A DNA stretch of 42,693 bases. Source: Firmicutes bacterium CAG:475 (GTDB taxonomy: Bacteria > Bacillota > Clostridia > Christensenellales > CAG-917). Positions 41,015 to 42,693 of the stretch are shown in pieces. How positions within the stretch are numbered: position 1 is the stretch's first letter; each line of letters begins with the position of its first letter. A model generated the notes under the pieces. It was not told the DNA's origin and did no database searches. It was given only the letters and a program-made list of their open reading frames with translations. Made by a program: the position numbers and the translations under genes. The DNA lies in assembly GCA_000434435.1 (NCBI GenBank), contig FR895613.1, positions 1 through 42,693 of the forward strand, given 5' to 3'.

Positions 41015-41040
41015 TGTTGCGCATAAAACTATGCGCAACA
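41015..41040. terminator. Perfect 11-bp hairpin after rplT
   Basis: TGTTGCGCATA (41015-41025) pairs with TATGCGCAACA (41030-41040), AAAC loop. T-runs are poor on both sides, so it may act as an RNA 3'-end stabiliser as much as a terminator of infC-rpmI-rplT. Confidence 0.6.
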
Positions 41041-41056
41041 TCGACAAATGTTTCTA

Positions 41057-41410
41057 TTATGCAAGAGCTTTCTTTGCGCTGTCGCAGAGTGCCGTGAACG
41101 CTTGGGGATCGCTGATTGCGATTTCGCTCAAAACCTTTCTGTTGAGGTCGATTCCCGCGACTTTGAGGCCGTGCATAAGAGTTGAATAACTCATACCGTT
41201 GATACGTGCGGCAGCGTTGATACGTGCGATCCAGAGGCTTCTGAAATCACGTTTCTTTTGCTTTCTGCCGACGTATGCGTACACGCCGCTCTTGAGAAGT
41301 TGTTGCTTTGCAACACGATAAAGGGAATGCTTGCCTGCATAGTAACCCTTTGCTTGTTTCATTATTTTTCTACGCTTTTTGACTGCGTTGACTGCTCTTT
41401 TAATTCTCAT
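41057..41410 (-). CDS. rplT: 50S ribosomal protein L20
   Basis: 117 residues with typical L20 sequence: MRIKRAVNAVKKRRKIMKQA, KGYYAGKHSLYRVAKQQ, YAYVGRKQKKRDFRSLWIARINAA, and the C-terminal RNA-binding helices. An early assembly protein of the large subunit; in Firmicutes it also represses its own operon through the infC leader. AAGGAG is 8 nt or more upstream. Last gene of the operon. Confidence 0.98.
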   Translation of the reverse strand: MRIKRAVNAVKKRRKIMKQAKGYYAGKHSLYRVAKQQLLKSGVYAYVGRKQKKRDFRSLWIARINAAARINGMSYSTLMHGLKVAGIDLNRKVLSEIAISDPQAFTALCDSAKKALA

Positions 41411-41422
41411 TGTTCATTCTCC

Positions 41423-41620
41423 TTATTTGTACGGCAACAACTTCTTGAGTTCTCCGCATCTTGTTTCGTCGACGTATTCGATGGAACGAAGATCTCTCTT
41501 TCTCTTGGTTGTCTTCTTGGTAAGAAGGTGGCTGTGTGCAGAATGGCCTCTCTTGTAAAGACCGCTTGCTGTAACGTGGAAACGCTTCTTTGCTCCGCTA
41601 TGTGTTTTTTGTTTTGGCAT
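41423..41620 (-). CDS. rpmI: 50S ribosomal protein L35
   Basis: 65 residues, standard length: MPKQKTHSGAKKRFHVTASG...KRKRDLRSIEYVDETRCGELKKLLPYK. AGGAGG is 7 nt before the ATG at 41620, which excludes a start 16 codons upstream. It lies between infC and rplT (12 bp to rplT). Confidence 0.97.
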   Translation of the reverse strand: MPKQKTHSGAKKRFHVTASGLYKRGHSAHSHLLTKKTTKRKRDLRSIEYVDETRCGELKKLLPYK

Positions 41621-41673
41621 AGGTCTGCCTCCTATTTTATTTTGCTTTTGCTTGCAAGCAAGCAACAATAGTG

Positions 41674-42189
41674 TTATTTCTTTTGCGCGGGTGCGAGTAT
41701 GGTGTAAATCATACGACCTTCCTGCACCGGCTTTTTCTCGACCGTGAAGTCTCCGCCGATCATTGCGATGTAGTCCTCAACGATCTTGACCGCGATTTCG
41801 GGATGCGCTTGTTGGCGTCCTTTGAGCCTTATCGACGCTTTGACTTTGTTGCCTTCGGCAAGGAATTTTGCGGTTTGTTGCGCAAGTCTTGTCGTGTCGC
41901 CGATGTCGATTGTCGCAGAAAGACGGATTTCTTTGATTTCCATGACTTTCTGATTCTTTTTGGCTTCCTTTTCGCGTTTTTGTTGTTCGTAGCGATATTT
42001 GCCGTAGTCCATCAATTTGCATGTCGGAGGCTGAACGGAAGGCGGTGAAACCTTGCAGATATCAAGCCCTTTTTCTTCCGCAATCGCTCGTGCGTCTCTC
42101 ATCGATATAACGCCGTATTGTTGACCGTCGTCGCCGATAAGACGCACTTCTCTGTCTCTGATTTGTTCATTGATTTGCAGTTCTTTCAA
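41674..42189 (-). CDS. infC: Translation initiation factor IF-3
   Basis: 171 residues: N-domain beginning LQINEQIRDREVRLIGDDGQQYGV with SPPSVQPPTCKLMDYGKYRYEQQK, then the C-domain KEIRLSATIDIGDTTRLAQQTAKFL and GRQQAHPEIA. The start codon is TTG at 42189, with AGGAG 7 nt upstream. infC is known for non-AUG starts that allow IF-3 to repress its own translation (AUU in E. coli), so TTG may serve that. First gene of infC-rpmI-rplT; a leader attenuator lies upstream. Confidence 0.96.
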   Translation of the reverse strand: MKELQINEQIRDREVRLIGDDGQQYGVISMRDARAIAEEKGLDICKVSPPSVQPPTCKLMDYGKYRYEQQKREKEAKKNQKVMEIKEIRLSATIDIGDTTRLAQQTAKFLAEGNKVKASIRLKGRQQAHPEIAVKIVEDYIAMIGGDFTVEKKPVQEGRMIYTILAPAQKK

Positions 42190-42350
42190 ATTGCTACTCC
42201 TATGCGCCCCGAAGGGTTATTTTACATAAAAAAGAAGTGTCGAAGCAAAGTTGCCTCAACACTTACCGATTGTCCTTATCATAGACAAGACTTTGTGAAG
42301 TGAGAACCATATCGCGAACGCTGATGGTGAAAGGCTTTTCCTTTGCTTGC
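42190..42350 (-). ncRNA. infC operon leader (L20-leader-like)
   Basis: About 160 nt of untranslated RNA between the predicted start point and infC. Such leaders in Firmicutes bind ribosomal protein L20 and switch a terminator. Length, position and the terminator hairpin fit; I did not verify the pseudoknot. Confidence 0.6.
42228..42264 (-). terminator. Attenuator hairpin in the infC leader
   Basis: On the minus strand, 42264-42253 pairs with 42246-42235 (12 bp with two wobble pairs), followed by C and six T. It lies ~40 nt before the infC start, so termination here would silence the operon. Confidence 0.8.
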
Positions 42351-42356
42351 TCGTAT

Positions 42357-42385
42357 ATATTAGCAAAAACGACGACTCGTGTCAA
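42357..42385 (-). promoter_or_regulatory. Promoter of infC-rpmI-rplT
   Basis: On the minus strand TTGACA (42385-42380), 17-nt spacer, TAATAT (42362-42357). Confidence 0.75.
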
Positions 42386-42432
42386 ACAAAAGTCGGATAT
42401 TTTTGAAAATATTTTAATTTATTGTGTTTTCG

Positions 42433-42479
42433 TTCCCATTTAGGGGATTCCCATGTCACTTTGCTCCTCGGAATGACAC
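42433..42479. repeat. Dispersed-type repeat with GGGATTCC / GGAATGAC ends
   Basis: Contains GGGATTCCCATGTCACTTTG and CTCCTCGGAATGACAC, with GTCA/TGAC inverted ends. It resembles short non-coding repeats I know from many genomes of uncultured Firmicutes. Only one copy is in this window. Confidence 0.5.
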
Positions 42480-42500
42480 GAAAGAATAATAGAGTTTTTC

Positions 42501-42610
42501 GTCGTGTACTCTAATTAGATGTGCCCCCTCTTTCCCTTTCGGGCTTTTGTTCTTCCTCTACAAGTGTTGAACGGCGTGTACCCTAAATTAGATGAACCCC
42601 CTCTTTTCGG
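42501..42610. repeat. ~73-bp repeat, two tandem units (copy group 2)
   Basis: CGTGTACTCTAATTAGATG (from 42503) and CGTGTACCCTAAATTAGATG (from 42575) mark two units 72 bp apart, with CCCTTTCGGGCTTTTGTTC and TTCTTCCTCTACAAG between them. Same orientation and near-identical to 40126-40219. Confidence 0.85.
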
Positions 42611-42693
42611 ACACGCCGGTATTTCTCCCGCCACTCAGTTAAGGGCAATTCTTTACAAAATTATCCGTCGTTCGCGGGGGAGACAGTCGGCAC

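Larger units (their letters stand above)
42386..42693. other. Gene-free repeat-rich end of the window
   Basis: No gene seen. It begins with ~45 bp of AT-rich sequence, then a GGGATTCC...CGGAATGAC-type element (42433-42479), two units of the ~73-bp repeat (42501-42610), and an unassigned moderately GC-rich tail (42611-42693) containing TCCCGCCACTCAGTTAAGGG. Confidence 0.7.

Overview
The window looks like a chromosomal segment of an anaerobic, Clostridia-type Firmicute, probably an uncultured gut or animal-associated lineage; that placement is inference. Supporting it are pyruvate:ferredoxin oxidoreductase, an oxygen-sensitive class III ribonucleotide reductase, formate-tetrahydrofolate ligase, type III glutamine synthetase, a split transketolase, an ECF transporter core, a Veg protein, a SipL-like DUF3794/LysM protein and the infC-rpmI-rplT operon behind an attenuator. 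Sigma-A-type promoters and intrinsic terminators are clear throughout. I see no tRNA, rRNA, CRISPR array, transposase or prophage gene.

Layout. 1-5134 (-): ecfA1-ecfA2-ecfT-truA as one overlapping operon, then glnS with its own promoter. 5241-7527 (+): a HAD phosphatase translationally coupled to a TIR-like/helical-repeat protein, the best candidate for an undescribed (perhaps defence) function. 7570-11268 (+): pyruvate:ferredoxin oxidoreductase. 11283-13096: divergent SipL-like and veg genes. 13304-17034 (+): two NrdR-box-like sites, nrdD fused to a glutaredoxin-like domain, and a thioredoxin-reductase-like flavoprotein without pyridine-nucleotide motifs. 17043-18944: a HAD hydrolase, a small protein and two XRE-type regulators. 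18959-21829 (-): purB-purA. 22075-24282 (+): type III glutamine synthetase. 24355-29405 (-): transketolase halves, a small membrane protein, dapB and fhs. 29461-39981: mostly envelope genes (small membrane protein, two lipoproteins, a zinc-ribbon/PPC membrane protein, a PfoR-like permease, a degenerate M28-like membrane protein), plus a HAD-IB phosphatase and a two-component system. 40126-42693 (-): a SpoU methyltransferase cut short at a repeat, then rplT, rpmI, infC and their leader, bounded on both sides by copies of the same ~73-bp repeat.

How the parts may work together. Pyruvate oxidation supplies reduced ferredoxin. The adjacent class III RNR module carries its own redoxin domain and a flavoprotein that seems unable to bind NADPH, so a ferredoxin -> flavoprotein -> redoxin -> NrdD electron route is a coherent hypothesis. 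Several genes (ecfA1, the histidine kinase, the M28-like gene, probably the HAD-IB gene and veg) have a -10 element 6-9 nt before the start codon and no Shine-Dalgarno, which points to regular use of leaderless mRNAs.

Main cautions. Functions are read from motifs only. The repeat junction that cuts the methyltransferase may be a real rearrangement or an assembly join, so gene order across 40126-40219 should be treated as provisional.
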